From: Arthrobacter sp. MYb214
GTDB taxonomy: Bacteria > Actinomycetota > Actinomycetes > Actinomycetales > Micrococcaceae
Length of the DNA: 64,000 bases
Assembly: GCF_002979865.1 (NCBI RefSeq)
Contig: NZ_PCPZ01000003.1
Coordinates: forward strand, 310,001 to 374,000
Direction of reading: 5' to 3'
Of this stretch, positions 1 through 8,671 are shown in pieces. The translations under genes were made by a program, and so were the position numbers. Positions within the stretch are counted from its first letter, which is position 1. Each line of letters opens with the position of its first letter. The notes below the pieces were generated by a model. The model saw nothing but the letters and a program-made list of their open reading frames with translations. It was not told the origin of the DNA and made no database searches.

Positions 1-1458
1 TTCATAGGCCTTGGCGTCCAAGGCGCCGAGGCGCGAATTGCGGCGGCCGAAGCCCAGATAGATCGCAGCTCCCACAGCCATCCAGATGGCGAAGACCAGC
101 CAGGTGATGCCAGCCAGGTTGAACATCAGGAACAGGCAGGCAGAGATGCCCAGAATCGGGGTCACCGGATACAGCGGGACGCGGAAGGTCCGTGGGGTAT
201 CCGGCTGGGTTTTGCGCAGGTACATTACCGAGACACCTACCAACGAGAAGGCGAACAGGGTGCCGATGCTGGTCGCTTCGGCCAGCTGGCCCAGAGGAAT
301 CAGCGAGGCGGCAATGGCCACGACCGCGCCGGTGACGTAGGTGCCGATGACCGGGGTGCGGGTGCTGGGCGAAACCTTGGCGAAGAAGCGAGGGATCAAG
401 CCGTCGCGGCCCATGGAGAGCAGGATGCGGGTCTGCCCGTACAAGGTGGTCAGCACCACCGAGACGATCGCGATCACCGAGGCCAGGGCGAAAGCCAAGA
501 CCATCCACTTCTGTCCGGTGATTTCGGAAACAATCTGCACCAGGGCGGCTTCTGACTCGGCGAACCAGTTCCACTCCCGGGCGCCAATGGCAGCTACGGC
601 AACCAGCACGTAAATGGTGGTTACCAGCACCATGGCGATCATGATTGCCCGCGGCAGGTCCTTCTGCGGATTCTTGGCTTCCTCGCCGGCGGTCGAGGCC
701 GCGTCGAAGCCGATGTAGGAGAAGAAGACCATGGACGCTGCCCCGGTCACACCCGCGGCGCCCATGGGCAGCAGCGGAGCGAAGTTCCCGGCATTGAAAG
801 CGGTGAAGGCGACCACCACGAAGAAGACGAGGATGGCGATCTTCACGATCACCATGACGGTGTTGGCCAGTGCCGATTCGCGGGCACCGCGAACCAGCAG
901 CAGGGTCGCCAAGATGACCACGATCAATGCCGAGAGGTTGATGACGCCGCCGTCGCCCGGGCCGGCGGCCAGGGCTTGGGGCAAAGCCAGGCCGAAGATC
1001 TCCAGCGTCTGGTTCACGTAGGCGCCGGCACCCACCGCCACCGCTGCCGCGGAAACTGCGTATTCCAAGACCAGGCACCAACCGCACACCCAGGCCATGC
1101 CTTCGCCCAGCGTGGCGTAGGAATAGGAATAGCTGGAGCCGGAGACCGGGACCATGCCCGCCATTTCGGCATAGGAGACCGCCGAAAGCAGCGCGGTGAT
1201 GCCGGCCAGCACGAAGGCGATCCAGATCGCCGGGCCGGCGACCGGAACGGCAGATCCGAGGATCACCAGGATGCCGGTGCCCAGGGTGGCTCCGACGGAG
1301 ATCATGACCAGCTGGGTGACGCCCAGCGAGCGCTTGAGCGTCCCGAGCCCGGCGTTGTTCGCGGCGTCGTTGGCCATCGCCTGGATGGACTTGCGCCGTC
1401 GCAGCTGCTTGCCCAGTGGGGTGCGGCCATGCTGATCAGAGATACTCGTGCTACTCAC
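1..1458 (-). CDS. Amino acid permease (APC superfamily), C-terminus cut by window edge
   Basis: Integral membrane amino acid transporter. Translating leftwards from the GTG at 1458 gives 486 in-frame codons with no stop, so the C-terminal end lies outside the window. About 35 cytosolic residues (rich in Arg/Lys, with SLG before the first helix) precede about 12 hydrophobic segments. The APC substrate-site motif GATLGTGI lies at residues 56-63. An AAGGAT ribosome site sits 7 bases before the GTG. The pattern fits the cationic amino acid transporter/YfnA branch, but the substrate cannot be read from sequence. The reading frame covering 2-1087 in another phase is an Arg-rich shadow. Confidence 0.9.
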   Translation of the reverse strand, partial: MSSTSISDQHGRTPLGKQLRRRKSIQAMANDAANNAGLGTLKRSLGVTQLVMISVGATLGTGILVILGSAVPVAGPAIWIAFVLAGITALLSAVSYAEMAGMVPVSGSSYSYSYATLGEGMAWVCGWCLVLEYAVSAAAVAVGAGAYVNQTLEIFGLALPQALAAGPGDGGVINLSALIVVILATLLLVRGARESALANTVMVIVKIAILVFFVVVAFTAFNAGNFAPLLPMGAAGVTGAASMVFFSYIGFDAASTAGEEAKNPQKDLPRAIMIAMVLVTTIYVLVAVAAIGAREWNWFAESEAALVQIVSEITGQKWMVLAFALASVIAIVSVVLTTLYGQTRILLSMGRDGLIPRFFAKVSPSTRTPVIGTYVTGAVVAIAASLIPLGQLAEATSIGTLFAFSLVGVSVMYLRKTQPDTPRTFRVPLYPVTPILGISACLFLMFNLAGITWLVFAIWMAVGAAIYLGFGRRNSRLGALDAKAYE

Positions 1459-1520
1459 TTGAAATCCTTGGTGCGTGCTTGAGGCGTCCTGCCTCGATCA
1501 ATTGGCCCGGCAAACGACAA

Positions 1521-1558
1521 CGCGCTGGGACTATCTGTGGATGGACAGTCTCAGCGCG
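1521..1558 (-). terminator. Hairpin between small membrane gene and permease
   Basis: CGCGCTGGGACTATC and GACAGTCTCAGCGCG form a 15-bp stem with two wobble pairs and an 8-base loop. It lies downstream of the 1585-1878 gene and upstream of the permease start, so it probably ends the former transcript. There is no clear U-tract. Confidence 0.5.
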
Positions 1559-1584
1559 TCATGCCGCGTGGCTAAGCTTTATTA

Positions 1585-1878
1585 TCAGTCTTCAAACTTC
1601 TTGTCCGGGTTGGATGAGGATCGGTTTACCCCGGTCCCCTTTCCCAGGTCAGGATCATTGTCCTTGGCAGCCATGGTCATCACCGAGATGACCAGCAGGC
1701 TTGCGACAAAGGCGATGCCGAAACAGGCCAAACCGATATCGAAGCGCAAGGGATTCTGCGATCCGCCGGTGGAGCTAACCAAGCCGACCACGCCGGCGAC
1801 GATGGCCAGGATCAGCGAGAAGCTCAGTGGGCCCTTGATTGACTGGCTCCACGGTTGCTTCTTCTTGTTGTTTCCCAC
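1585..1878 (-). CDS. Small two-helix membrane protein, function unknown
   Basis: A 97-residue protein starting at GTG 1878, with CGGAG six bases upstream. A basic N-terminus (NNKKK) is followed by two hydrophobic segments at about 18-37 and 47-70, then a charged, soluble tail of about 25 residues ending in DKKFED. It reads in the same direction as the neighbouring 1917-2546 membrane gene, 38 bases away, so the two may share a transcript. I do not recognise a named family. The real-gene call rests on the start signal, hydrophobic periodicity and codon use like its neighbours. Confidence 0.7.
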   Translation of the reverse strand: MGNNKKKQPWSQSIKGPLSFSLILAIVAGVVGLVSSTGGSQNPLRFDIGLACFGIAFVASLLVISVMTMAAKDNDPDLGKGTGVNRSSSNPDKKFED

Positions 1879-1916
1879 CAGGAACTCCGTTTCTACTTTT
1901 ACTGCAGACCTAAAGA

Positions 1917-2546
1917 CTAGTTGCTTTCCTGGTCCGGCGAATTGATCGTGGTCGGGGCGGCTGCCTTCATTTCATGGCGATGGCCGAAGGCGGCAATCAG
2001 CGCGAAAACGGCCAGAACGATAGTTCCGCCGCCAATCAGGCCGAACAATGCGTGCGCATCCATGCCACCGCTGAAGCACAGCGAAATGGCCAAGATCACG
2101 CCCACCGCGCCGGTAACCAGCTGGTTCCTGAACGGCGGGAAGGCCTCGCGATGCTTGGCAAAGACGATGAGCTCGGCAATGCCTCCGGCCAGGAATGCAA
2201 AGGCACCCACATAGCCGACCCAGGCAATCGAGCTGACGAAGATGGTGGCGATACCAGCCAGAAGCATCAATCCCGCACCCAGCGCGTAGGGGGCGCGCGA
2301 CTTCTCCGGCGCGCTTTCCACAGATACGTACTGCCACATGAACACGCCAGTGACAACGAGGAACGCTGCCGTGGAGTAAGTGACAACCTTGTCATCTGCG
2401 CCGATCCAGAAAATCGACATCAGGGCATAGGCCAGGGCTGTCAGGCCGCGCAGGAATACTGGGCGGAAAACTTCTGAAGCTTGAACTGGGGTGGTTTTTG
2501 GTGCAGGCACAATTTCTATTCTACCGCTCATAGAACTAACCGCCAC
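1917..2546 (-). CDS. Six-helix membrane protein, HdeD/DUF308-like
   Basis: A 209-residue membrane protein with about six hydrophobic segments in three pairs, separated by short charged loops. The C-terminus is soluble and ends in SPDQESN. The Gly/Ala-rich helix pairs resemble the HdeD/DUF308 family of small membrane proteins, but this is a tentative resemblance. Two starts are possible: GTG at 2546, after GGGCGAA, or ATG at 2531, which gives 204 residues. The gene follows the hydroxy acid dehydrogenase by 20 bases and may be read through from it. Confidence 0.7.
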   Translation of the reverse strand: MAVSSMSGRIEIVPAPKTTPVQASEVFRPVFLRGLTALAYALMSIFWIGADDKVVTYSTAAFLVVTGVFMWQYVSVESAPEKSRAPYALGAGLMLLAGIATIFVSSIAWVGYVGAFAFLAGGIAELIVFAKHREAFPPFRNQLVTGAVGVILAISLCFSGGMDAHALFGLIGGGTIVLAVFALIAAFGHRHEMKAAAPTTINSPDQESN

Positions 2547-2566
2547 TTCGCCCGGGGTTAATCACA

Positions 2567-3787
2567 TCAGCCACGGCGGCGAATCAGCGACTGGTCCAGA
2601 TCCCCGATGCTCGCCGCGCCCATCAGCTGCATAGTCACTTCCACTTCCTTGGCCAGCAATTCGATGGCACGGCTGACGCCTTCCTCTCCCCCAGCCATCA
2701 GGCCGTAGAGGTAGGCGCGGCCAATCAGCACGAAGTCCGCTCCGGCGCACAGCGCGGCGACAATGTCCGCGCCGGACATGATGCCCGAATCCATGATGAT
2801 TTCCATATCCTCACCGACTTCGGCACGCACTTCGCCCAAGGCCTCGAAGGCGATCGGCGCGCGGTCCAGCTGCCGGCCGCCATGATTGGAGACCACCAGT
2901 CCGTCAGCACCGGCGGCCTGGGCCTTGGCAGCGTCTTCGCTGGTGAGCACGCCCTTGACGAAGAGCTTGCCCTTCCACAGCTCGCGGATCCATTTCAGAT
3001 CCTCGAAGTCCAGGGAGGAATCGAACATGGAGTTGATGATCGTTGGCAGGTCTGCCGACGTATCCGACAATGATGCGAACTTCAGCGAATCGGTGGTCAA
3101 GAAGTTGTACCACCATTCGGGTCGGTACGACGCATCGAGCACGGTCTTCACGGTCAATTCCGGCGGGATCTTCATGCCGTTGCGGGTATCGCGGTGGCGC
3201 TGGCCGGCCACCGGGGTGTCCACGGTGACCAGCAAGGTGTCATAGCCCGCTGCAGCGGCACGTTCCACCAGCGCCCTGGACTTTTCCCGGTCCTTCCACA
3301 GATAGAGCTGGAACCATTTGCGGCCCTCGGGTGCCGCCTCGGCGACCTCCTCGATGGATCGGGTGCCCATGGTGGACAGGCTGAAGGGAATCCCTGCTTT
3401 CTGGGCAGCCCGCGAGCCGCCGATTTCGCCCTCGGCGTGCATGAAGCGGGTGAAACCGGTGGGGGCGATGCCGAAGGGCAATGCCGATGGGGCACCGGCA
3501 ATGGTGGTGGAAAGATCCGACTGCGCGGTTCCGTGCAGGATTCGCGGCAACAGCTCAACGCTGTCGAACACCGCTCGGGCGCGGGTCGCGGTGATTTCTC
3601 GCCCGGCAGCGCCATCTACATAGTCGAAGGCCGCGGCGGGGGTGCGGCGCTTGGCGATCTTGCGCAGATCCCAGATGTCGGCGGCACCGGCCAGGCGGGC
3701 GGCGCGAGGGCTAGTGGAGGGGAGCTTGAACTTCATCAGGCTGACCAGTTCGGCCACGTCGGGCAGTTGGCGCTTGAGATTACCCAT
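2567..3787 (-). CDS. lldD: FMN-dependent L-2-hydroxy acid dehydrogenase (lactate/mandelate dehydrogenase family)
   Basis: Predicted flavoprotein oxidising an L-2-hydroxy acid to the 2-oxo acid, probably at the membrane face. It has 406 residues from ATG 3787 (AAAGGA 6 bases upstream); an upstream extension to 3952 is open but lies inside the transporter gene. The family active-site signature SNHGGRQ is at 300-306, with the base His302. FMN/substrate residues of the (beta/alpha)8 fold are present, for example FGIAPTG and the DTPVAGQR loop. It sits 34 bases after an MHS symporter and beside a GntR regulator, an arrangement that fits uptake and oxidation of a hydroxy acid. L-lactate is the default guess; the neighbouring tartrate dehydrogenase remnant leaves other substrates open. 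Confidence 0.9.
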   Translation of the reverse strand: MGNLKRQLPDVAELVSLMKFKLPSTSPRAARLAGAADIWDLRKIAKRRTPAAAFDYVDGAAGREITATRARAVFDSVELLPRILHGTAQSDLSTTIAGAPSALPFGIAPTGFTRFMHAEGEIGGSRAAQKAGIPFSLSTMGTRSIEEVAEAAPEGRKWFQLYLWKDREKSRALVERAAAAGYDTLLVTVDTPVAGQRHRDTRNGMKIPPELTVKTVLDASYRPEWWYNFLTTDSLKFASLSDTSADLPTIINSMFDSSLDFEDLKWIRELWKGKLFVKGVLTSEDAAKAQAAGADGLVVSNHGGRQLDRAPIAFEALGEVRAEVGEDMEIIMDSGIMSGADIVAALCAGADFVLIGRAYLYGLMAGGEEGVSRAIELLAKEVEVTMQLMGAASIGDLDQSLIRRRG

Positions 3788-3821
3788 GGATTGTTCCTTT
3801 ACTTCGGTAGAAATTGCCGGT

Positions 3822-5135
3822 CTAGTACAGGGTGCGCGAGCTTGCGCGGGTGCCGATGAAGATTGCAATGGCCGAGGACAGGCAGCACAGCGCCAGGTAT
3901 CCCGCTGGCATCGCGATGGAGCCGTTGCCCGTCTGCAAGAGCGCAGCGGCAATCAGCGGCGAGAGCCCAGCGACGATGGCGCCGTTCAGTTCGCGCGCGA
4001 TGGCAATCCCGGAGAAGCGCACCGAGACGGGGAACAGCTCGGTGAGGAAGGCCCCTTGGGCACCGGAAGTGCACGGGATCACCAGCGCGTAGCCGGCAGC
4101 GATGCCCAGGAATCCGAAGGCGAACTCGCCGGTTGAGATCATCGCGAAGATCGGGAACGCAAGGATCAAACCTGAGATATTCCCGGCCGCCAGGACCTTG
4201 GATGCGCCGAACCGATCGGCCAGCCAGCCACCCACCGGGGTGAGCACGACGGAGACCAATGAGCCCAGGGTGACCGCCAGCAGCGCATGGCTTCGCTCCA
4301 TGCCACTGGTGACCATCAGGCTCAGCGCGAAGACCGCAAGGATGTAGTTGACAGCATTGTGCCCGGTGATGGCCAGGAAGCCCAGGATGACCCGGCGCCA
4401 ATGCCCCGAGAATACCTGCACGATGGGGAGCTTGGCCTGCTGCTGCTCGGCACGGGCCGAGGCCATGGCGGCGGCATAGTCAGGGGTCTCTTCCAGCTTG
4501 TTGCGGATGTAGATGGCCACGACGAACAGCAGTGCCGAGACCAGGAATGGGATGCGCCAGGCCCACCCGAGCAGTACCTCGTCACCGGCCAGCGAGACCA
4601 GGAAGAAGCACACGGTGGCCAGGGCGATGCCCAGCGGCGGGGTGGAGAGCACCAGCGAGGTGTAGAACCCGCGTTTTCTCGGCTCCACGTATTCGGCCAC
4701 CAGCGTCATGGCACCGGTCAGTTCCGCGCCAGCGCCGAATCCCTGGATCAGGCGCAGCAGCACCAGCAGGCCCACGGACCACACGCCCCAGGTCTGCGCG
4801 GTCGGCAGCAGGCCGATGCCCACGGTGGCGATGCCCATCAGGATGACCGAGAGCAGCATGGCCGGGCGGCGCCCGAACCGGTCCCCCAGGTGGCCGATGA
4901 GCACACCGCCCAGCGGGCGGGCCACGAAGCCCACCGCGAAGGTCGCAAAGGACGCGATCGAGGCCGCCGCTTCTCCGGCTCCGGCGAAGAACAGCGGACC
5001 GATCACCACCGATGCGGCCGCGCCATACAGCGCGTAGTCGTACCATTCAATGGCCGTGCCGAAGACAGAGGCGAACAGGGCCCGGCGCCGGTTGCGCGCT
5101 TGCTGCGTGCTGGCAGAGTTCTGGGTGATCGGCAC
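3822..5135 (-). CDS. MHS-family (MFS) carboxylate/metabolite:H+ symporter
   Basis: Proton-linked importer of 437 residues with 12 predicted helices. The start is GTG 5135 with AAGGAC nine bases upstream; open sequence continues to 5450 but has no supported start. The MHS hallmark IEWYDY is at 29-34 just inside helix 1, and the MFS loop motif GDRFGRRP follows helix 2. The family includes ProP, ShiA, KgtP and citrate carriers. It is probably co-transcribed with the hydroxy acid dehydrogenase 34 bases downstream and is divergent from a GntR regulator. The adjacent catabolic genes suggest a hydroxy- or dicarboxylate substrate. Confidence 0.88.
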   Translation of the reverse strand: MPITQNSASTQQARNRRRALFASVFGTAIEWYDYALYGAAASVVIGPLFFAGAGEAAASIASFATFAVGFVARPLGGVLIGHLGDRFGRRPAMLLSVILMGIATVGIGLLPTAQTWGVWSVGLLVLLRLIQGFGAGAELTGAMTLVAEYVEPRKRGFYTSLVLSTPPLGIALATVCFFLVSLAGDEVLLGWAWRIPFLVSALLFVVAIYIRNKLEETPDYAAAMASARAEQQQAKLPIVQVFSGHWRRVILGFLAITGHNAVNYILAVFALSLMVTSGMERSHALLAVTLGSLVSVVLTPVGGWLADRFGASKVLAAGNISGLILAFPIFAMISTGEFAFGFLGIAAGYALVIPCTSGAQGAFLTELFPVSVRFSGIAIARELNGAIVAGLSPLIAAALLQTGNGSIAMPAGYLALCCLSSAIAIFIGTRASSRTLY

Positions 5136-5176
5136 AGTCGTAGTCCTTGCGATAAAGTGGTGTTCCGTAAGATACC

Positions 5177-5190
5177 TGAAATATATTTCA
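5177..5190. promoter_or_regulatory. Perfect palindrome in MHS/GntR divergent promoter region
   Basis: TGAAATATATTTCA is a perfect 14-bp palindrome in the 130-bp gap between the divergent symporter and GntR genes. It is strikingly AT-rich for this DNA. Position and symmetry suit an operator for the dimeric GntR protein, although classical FadR-type sites look like TGGTnnnACCA. It is a candidate only. Confidence 0.5.
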
Positions 5191-5265
5191 TCCCAGACTA
5201 GAGTGTTGCCCAGAGCGATAGCTAGATCAGGTCGCCAAGTTACGCCCCTTAGGAATCGGAAAACC

Positions 5266-5901
5266 ATGGCCAGCTCGCTCTCCGAACAGCTCACGCTCAC
5301 CTTGCGCGAACGCATCAACCGCGGGGAACTTGCCCCGGGAAGCCTGATCATCGAACCGGCACTGGCCCAGGAGTTCGAGGTCTCCAAGACCCCGGTGCGC
5401 GAGTCCCTGCGCCAGCTCACCAGCGAGGGCCTGCTGCAGGTGCTGCCCAAGAAGGGCTATCTGGTTCGCGCCATCTCGATGAATGATGTCTATGAAGTCC
5501 TGGAACTGCGCAGCTTGCTCGAACCGCATGTGGCAGGACAGGTAGCCAGCATGCATTCGGCCGCGCTTGTGGTTTCCCTGGCCGGGCACCTTGAAGCCCA
5601 GCAAAAGCTGGCGGTCTCCGACCCCATTGCCTCCATGCATGCCGCCCAGTGCTTCCATAGCGAACTGGCCGCAGCATCGCGCAACTCCCGCATTGTGGAC
5701 AGCCTGGAGAACTGCTTCACGCAAACCGCCCGAGCCCACTACGTCTTGCCTTCCATGCAGCCATACATGTCCCAATCGGACGAGCTGGCCGAGCACCAGT
5801 CGATCTTTGCCGCCATACAGAATTCAGATCCTTCAGCGGCCGCCGAGGCCATGACGCTGCATCTGGAATCCATCCGCCGAGCCATGCTGGGACATCACTA
5901 G
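5266..5901 (+). CDS. GntR-family transcriptional regulator (FadR/FCD subfamily)
   Basis: A 211-residue regulator from ATG 5266, with AGGAATCGG upstream. The winged helix occupies residues 1-70: INRGELAPGS, then EFEVSKTPVRESLRQL, then the wing VLPKKGYLVR. An all-helical FCD effector domain follows at about 75-205. FCD regulators commonly bind carboxylates such as lactate, glycolate or tartrate. It is divergent from the symporter and hydroxy acid dehydrogenase operon, so local control of that operon is likely. The decayed dehydrogenase immediately downstream may once have belonged to the same regulon. Confidence 0.88.
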   Translation: MASSLSEQLTLTLRERINRGELAPGSLIIEPALAQEFEVSKTPVRESLRQLTSEGLLQVLPKKGYLVRAISMNDVYEVLELRSLLEPHVAGQVASMHSAALVVSLAGHLEAQQKLAVSDPIASMHAAQCFHSELAAASRNSRIVDSLENCFTQTARAHYVLPSMQPYMSQSDELAEHQSIFAAIQNSDPSAAAEAMTLHLESIRRAMLGHH

Positions 5902-5959
5902 CGGCCAACCACTGGTGCATCATGGGCAATGCACACAGCATCTCCGTGCTCGCCGGTAG

Positions 5960-6165
5960 ATGATGCCCGATAACCGGATTGAGCGGCTTGGCGTGCACGA
6001 CACGATCTTCTTCGGCGCAGTGGGGCAGCCTGCTGCCATTCCGCCAGCCAGGGGACGTGGACTTCTTCGTGGTCCGCGAGAACATCTTCGAAGGCACCGA
6101 ACGCGAGACCCTCGTCCGGGAAACGGCAATGACCCGTACCGGTATCGGCCGCACCCTCAGTCCAA
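5960..6165 (+). pseudogene. Remnant of tartrate/isopropylmalate-type decarboxylating dehydrogenase
   Basis: Two phases together spell pieces of a TtuC-like enzyme in the right order. Phase 1 reads MMPDNRIERLGVHDTIFFGA then VG (family: MMPDDW...FDAIFFGAVG). Phase 2, from about 6018, reads WGSLLPFRQPGDVDFFVVRE, then IFEGTERETLV, then MTRTGIGRTL. Against the family, about 25 residues are missing between LLPFR and QPGD, and about 13 between VREN and IFEGTERE. The N-terminal third and most of the C-terminal half are absent. A frameshift separates the phases. This is a dead gene. The family match is from memory of tartrate dehydrogenase sequences. Confidence 0.8.
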
Positions 6166-6303
6166 CGCACTAGTCGTTGCCCAGCCCGGATCCGGGTGCC
6201 GGGGCACCACCAGCTCACTGGACCATGCGGTCACCTATGAGATTGCCGCCCAGGCAATGGAGCTCCAGGAGTAATCGGTGGCGAGCGGCCCGGTGGCCTG
6301 GGT

Positions 6304-7644
6304 TCAGCTGCCCAACCGCATCCAAGCGCTGTTCCTGGCACGCAGGGACAGGCTCACGCCGCGAGCTGCCATGTAGCCGATGGCGAAAGCAACCCAGATC
6401 CACAAAATCGCTGACGTGGAATCCTTGGCAAAGACCTGAACCGCCCAGAGCATCGGCACGTAGAGAACAAGGTTCGCTACGCCTACCAACCCGAGATAGC
6501 GGGCATCCCCCGCACCGATGAGCACGCCGTCCAGCACGAACACCAAACCGCACAACGGCTGGGACAATGCCAGCACCCATAGCCCAACGGTGGTCAGCTG
6601 GCGGATCTGCTCATCCGGGGTGAAGATCATCGGGAAGACCCACGAGGTGGCAAGCAGCAGGATCCCGGTTACCACGCCGAAGCAGATGCCCCAGCGGCTC
6701 ATGATCCCGGTGAGCTTGCGGACCTGCTCTGCATCCCCGCGGCCCAGCTCCTGGCCAATCATGGCCTGGGCCGCAATAGCCAACGCATCCAGTGCAAAGG
6801 CCAGGAAACTGAAGATCGTGAAGACCAGCTGGTGCGCTGCCAGTGTCTGGGTGCCGGCGTTGGTGGCGACAAGAACCGTGAGGAGCAACGCCGCGCGCAT
6901 ACTCAGGTTGCGCAGCATCAACCAGGAACCGACTTGCCCGGTGGAAATGAACCCGGACCAGCTCGGCGCCATGGAAATTCCTTGCTTGCGGATTCTTGGC
7001 AAGATCATCCACAAATACACCACCGCCATCATCCACTGGGCGATCGATGTGCCAAGCGCGGCACCGGCTACGGACATATCGGCCCAGTAGACCAGCACGA
7101 AGTTCAGGACGATATTCAATCCGAAGCCAGCGGTGGCCACGATCAACGGTGTTTTCGTGTCCTGCATGCCACGCAGCACGCCGGTGGCTGCCAGGACCAG
7201 CAGCATCGCCGTCAGGCCAGGCATCGAGTACCTGATGTAGTCGACCGCGAATCCAGCGGTTTCCCCTTCGCCGCCCATCAAGCCCACAAGCCGATCGGCA
7301 CTGAAGTATCCGAGCAGCGAAAGCGCCACCCCGAGGACTACGGCAAACCACATGCCATCACGGCCCGCCGCCATGGCCTTGCCGGGGTTGCCAGCGCCCA
7401 GGGCTCTGGCTACAGCTGGCGTGGTGGCATAGGCCAAGAAGATCATCAACCCCACCGCAGTGTGCAGCACCGTGGTGCCCAGTGCGGCGCCGGCCAGCTC
7501 GGCCACACCAAGGTGGCCCACGATGGCCGAATCGGCCATCAAGAACAGCGGCTCGGCGATCAAAGCACCCAAGGCGGGAACTGCCAAGGCAAGGATCTGC
7601 CGGGCCAAGCTCCGCGGGGATTCGGTGGGGGTTGAAGGATTCAC
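6304..7644 (-). CDS. MATE-family multidrug/metabolite efflux transporter (DinF-like)
   Basis: Cation-coupled exporter of 446 residues with about 12 helices. The start is GTG 7644 after GAGG. The N-terminal lobe begins LALAVPALGALIAEPLFLMA then DSAIVGHLG, the characteristic MATE/DinF opening; a pseudo-repeat starts near residue 240 (LRNLSMRAALLLTVLVA). DinF-branch members are found beside SOS genes in other bacteria, but no LexA site was seen here. It is a single gene, head-to-head with the MBL-fold gene across about 150 bases. Confidence 0.88.
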   Translation of the reverse strand: MNPSTPTESPRSLARQILALAVPALGALIAEPLFLMADSAIVGHLGVAELAGAALGTTVLHTAVGLMIFLAYATTPAVARALGAGNPGKAMAAGRDGMWFAVVLGVALSLLGYFSADRLVGLMGGEGETAGFAVDYIRYSMPGLTAMLLVLAATGVLRGMQDTKTPLIVATAGFGLNIVLNFVLVYWADMSVAGAALGTSIAQWMMAVVYLWMILPRIRKQGISMAPSWSGFISTGQVGSWLMLRNLSMRAALLLTVLVATNAGTQTLAAHQLVFTIFSFLAFALDALAIAAQAMIGQELGRGDAEQVRKLTGIMSRWGICFGVVTGILLLATSWVFPMIFTPDEQIRQLTTVGLWVLALSQPLCGLVFVLDGVLIGAGDARYLGLVGVANLVLYVPMLWAVQVFAKDSTSAILWIWVAFAIGYMAARGVSLSLRARNSAWMRLGS

Positions 7645-7796
7645 AACCTCAACTCTACGAAGCAGAGTGGACTTTCACCATTTGCTTGCGCGCAGGAGGA
7701 TTCCCGGTGCAGTCCTCTTTCCTGCGTCCGGAGCGAGCACTAGGTTTGGAAGCAAGCAGGGCACAGCCAGCACCGCCAGCAGAAGACAGGTTTCCC

Positions 7797-8630
7797 ATGG
7801 GACAAGAACATATTGGCCATTGGCAATGCGCGGGCTGCGCCGTGGAGTTCCCGCCGGGCCCGCAACCCACCGGCACCTGCCCCATCTGCGCCGATGAACG
7901 CCAGTACATTCCGGGCGGAATCCAGCGTTGGGTGCGCACCGAAGACCTGGCAGCAGCCGGCCACCAGCTGACGATCACTTCGCTGGAGCCGGGACTGAAT
8001 GCGATTGCTTCTCCCGAAATCGGCATAGGCCAAAGCTCCTTGCTCGTGGAGACCACCGCGGGCAACCTGCTCTTCGACGTGCCCGGGCTGATTACCGGAG
8101 AAATCATTGATTGGCTGGATAGCCGCGGAAAGCTGGCGGCCATTGTGGCGAGCCATCCGCACATGTACGGGGTGCAGCAGCAATACAGCCAGGCGCTGGG
8201 TGATGCGCCGATCCTCGTCGCCGAGAAAGATGCGCAGTGGGTCCAGTATTCCTCAGCCGCCGTCAGGACCTGGTCCCAGCCTTTTGAGGTGCTGCCCGGG
8301 ATCAGGCTGATGCAGCTCGGCGGCCACTTCCCGGGCAGCACTGCGGCTGTTTGGGAAGCAGGGGCCGATGGCCGCGGAGTCCTGCTGGCTGGCGACGCGA
8401 TTTTCCCCGTGGCCGATGGCAATGCGACCTTCTTGCGCAGCTACCCCAACCGCATCCCGCTCTCGGCTGCCGTGGTGCGGCGCATGGCCAAGGATCTGGA
8501 GCCGGTGAAGTTCGACCGCCTCTACAACAACTTCGCCGCCTGCATCCAGGCCGATGCCCACCGGGTGGTCCAGTTCTCTGCGGAACGCTATGCCAGGTGG
8601 GTATCAGGAGAATTCGACGATCTGACCTGA
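7797..8630 (+). CDS. MBL-fold metallo-hydrolase-like protein with N-terminal zinc ribbon
   Basis: A 277-residue protein, probably from ATG 7797 (ACAGG upstream). A CxxC...CxxC ribbon lies at the N-terminus (Cys11, 14, 28, 31), followed by an MBL-like beta sandwich. The usual HxHxDH is replaced by SHPHMYG with His120 and His122. The later motifs HFPGST and AGDAIFP occupy the places of the third histidine and metal-bridging Asp. Reduced metal ligands mean hydrolase activity is uncertain. Proteins of this build are annotated broadly as hydrolases, and I cannot give a substrate. Confidence 0.75.
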   Translation: MGQEHIGHWQCAGCAVEFPPGPQPTGTCPICADERQYIPGGIQRWVRTEDLAAAGHQLTITSLEPGLNAIASPEIGIGQSSLLVETTAGNLLFDVPGLITGEIIDWLDSRGKLAAIVASHPHMYGVQQQYSQALGDAPILVAEKDAQWVQYSSAAVRTWSQPFEVLPGIRLMQLGGHFPGSTAAVWEAGADGRGVLLAGDAIFPVADGNATFLRSYPNRIPLSAAVVRRMAKDLEPVKFDRLYNNFAACIQADAHRVVQFSAERYARWVSGEFDDLT

Positions 8631-8649
8631 TATTTCGCGCAAAGTTGAG

Positions 8650-8667
8650 TATTCCGAATGCGGAATA
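8650..8667. terminator. Short palindrome between convergent MBL and MFS genes
   Basis: TATTCCG AATG CGGAATA forms a 7-bp stem with a 4-base loop, in the 41-base gap between the convergent genes. TTCGCG and CGCGAA flank it as an outer pair. It may act as a weak bidirectional terminator. Confidence 0.4.
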
Positions 8668-8671
8668 TGAA

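Noticed and set aside
2-1087. Minus-strand Arg/Gly-rich open frame
   Set aside because: Another phase on the same strand encodes the amino acid permease with family motifs.
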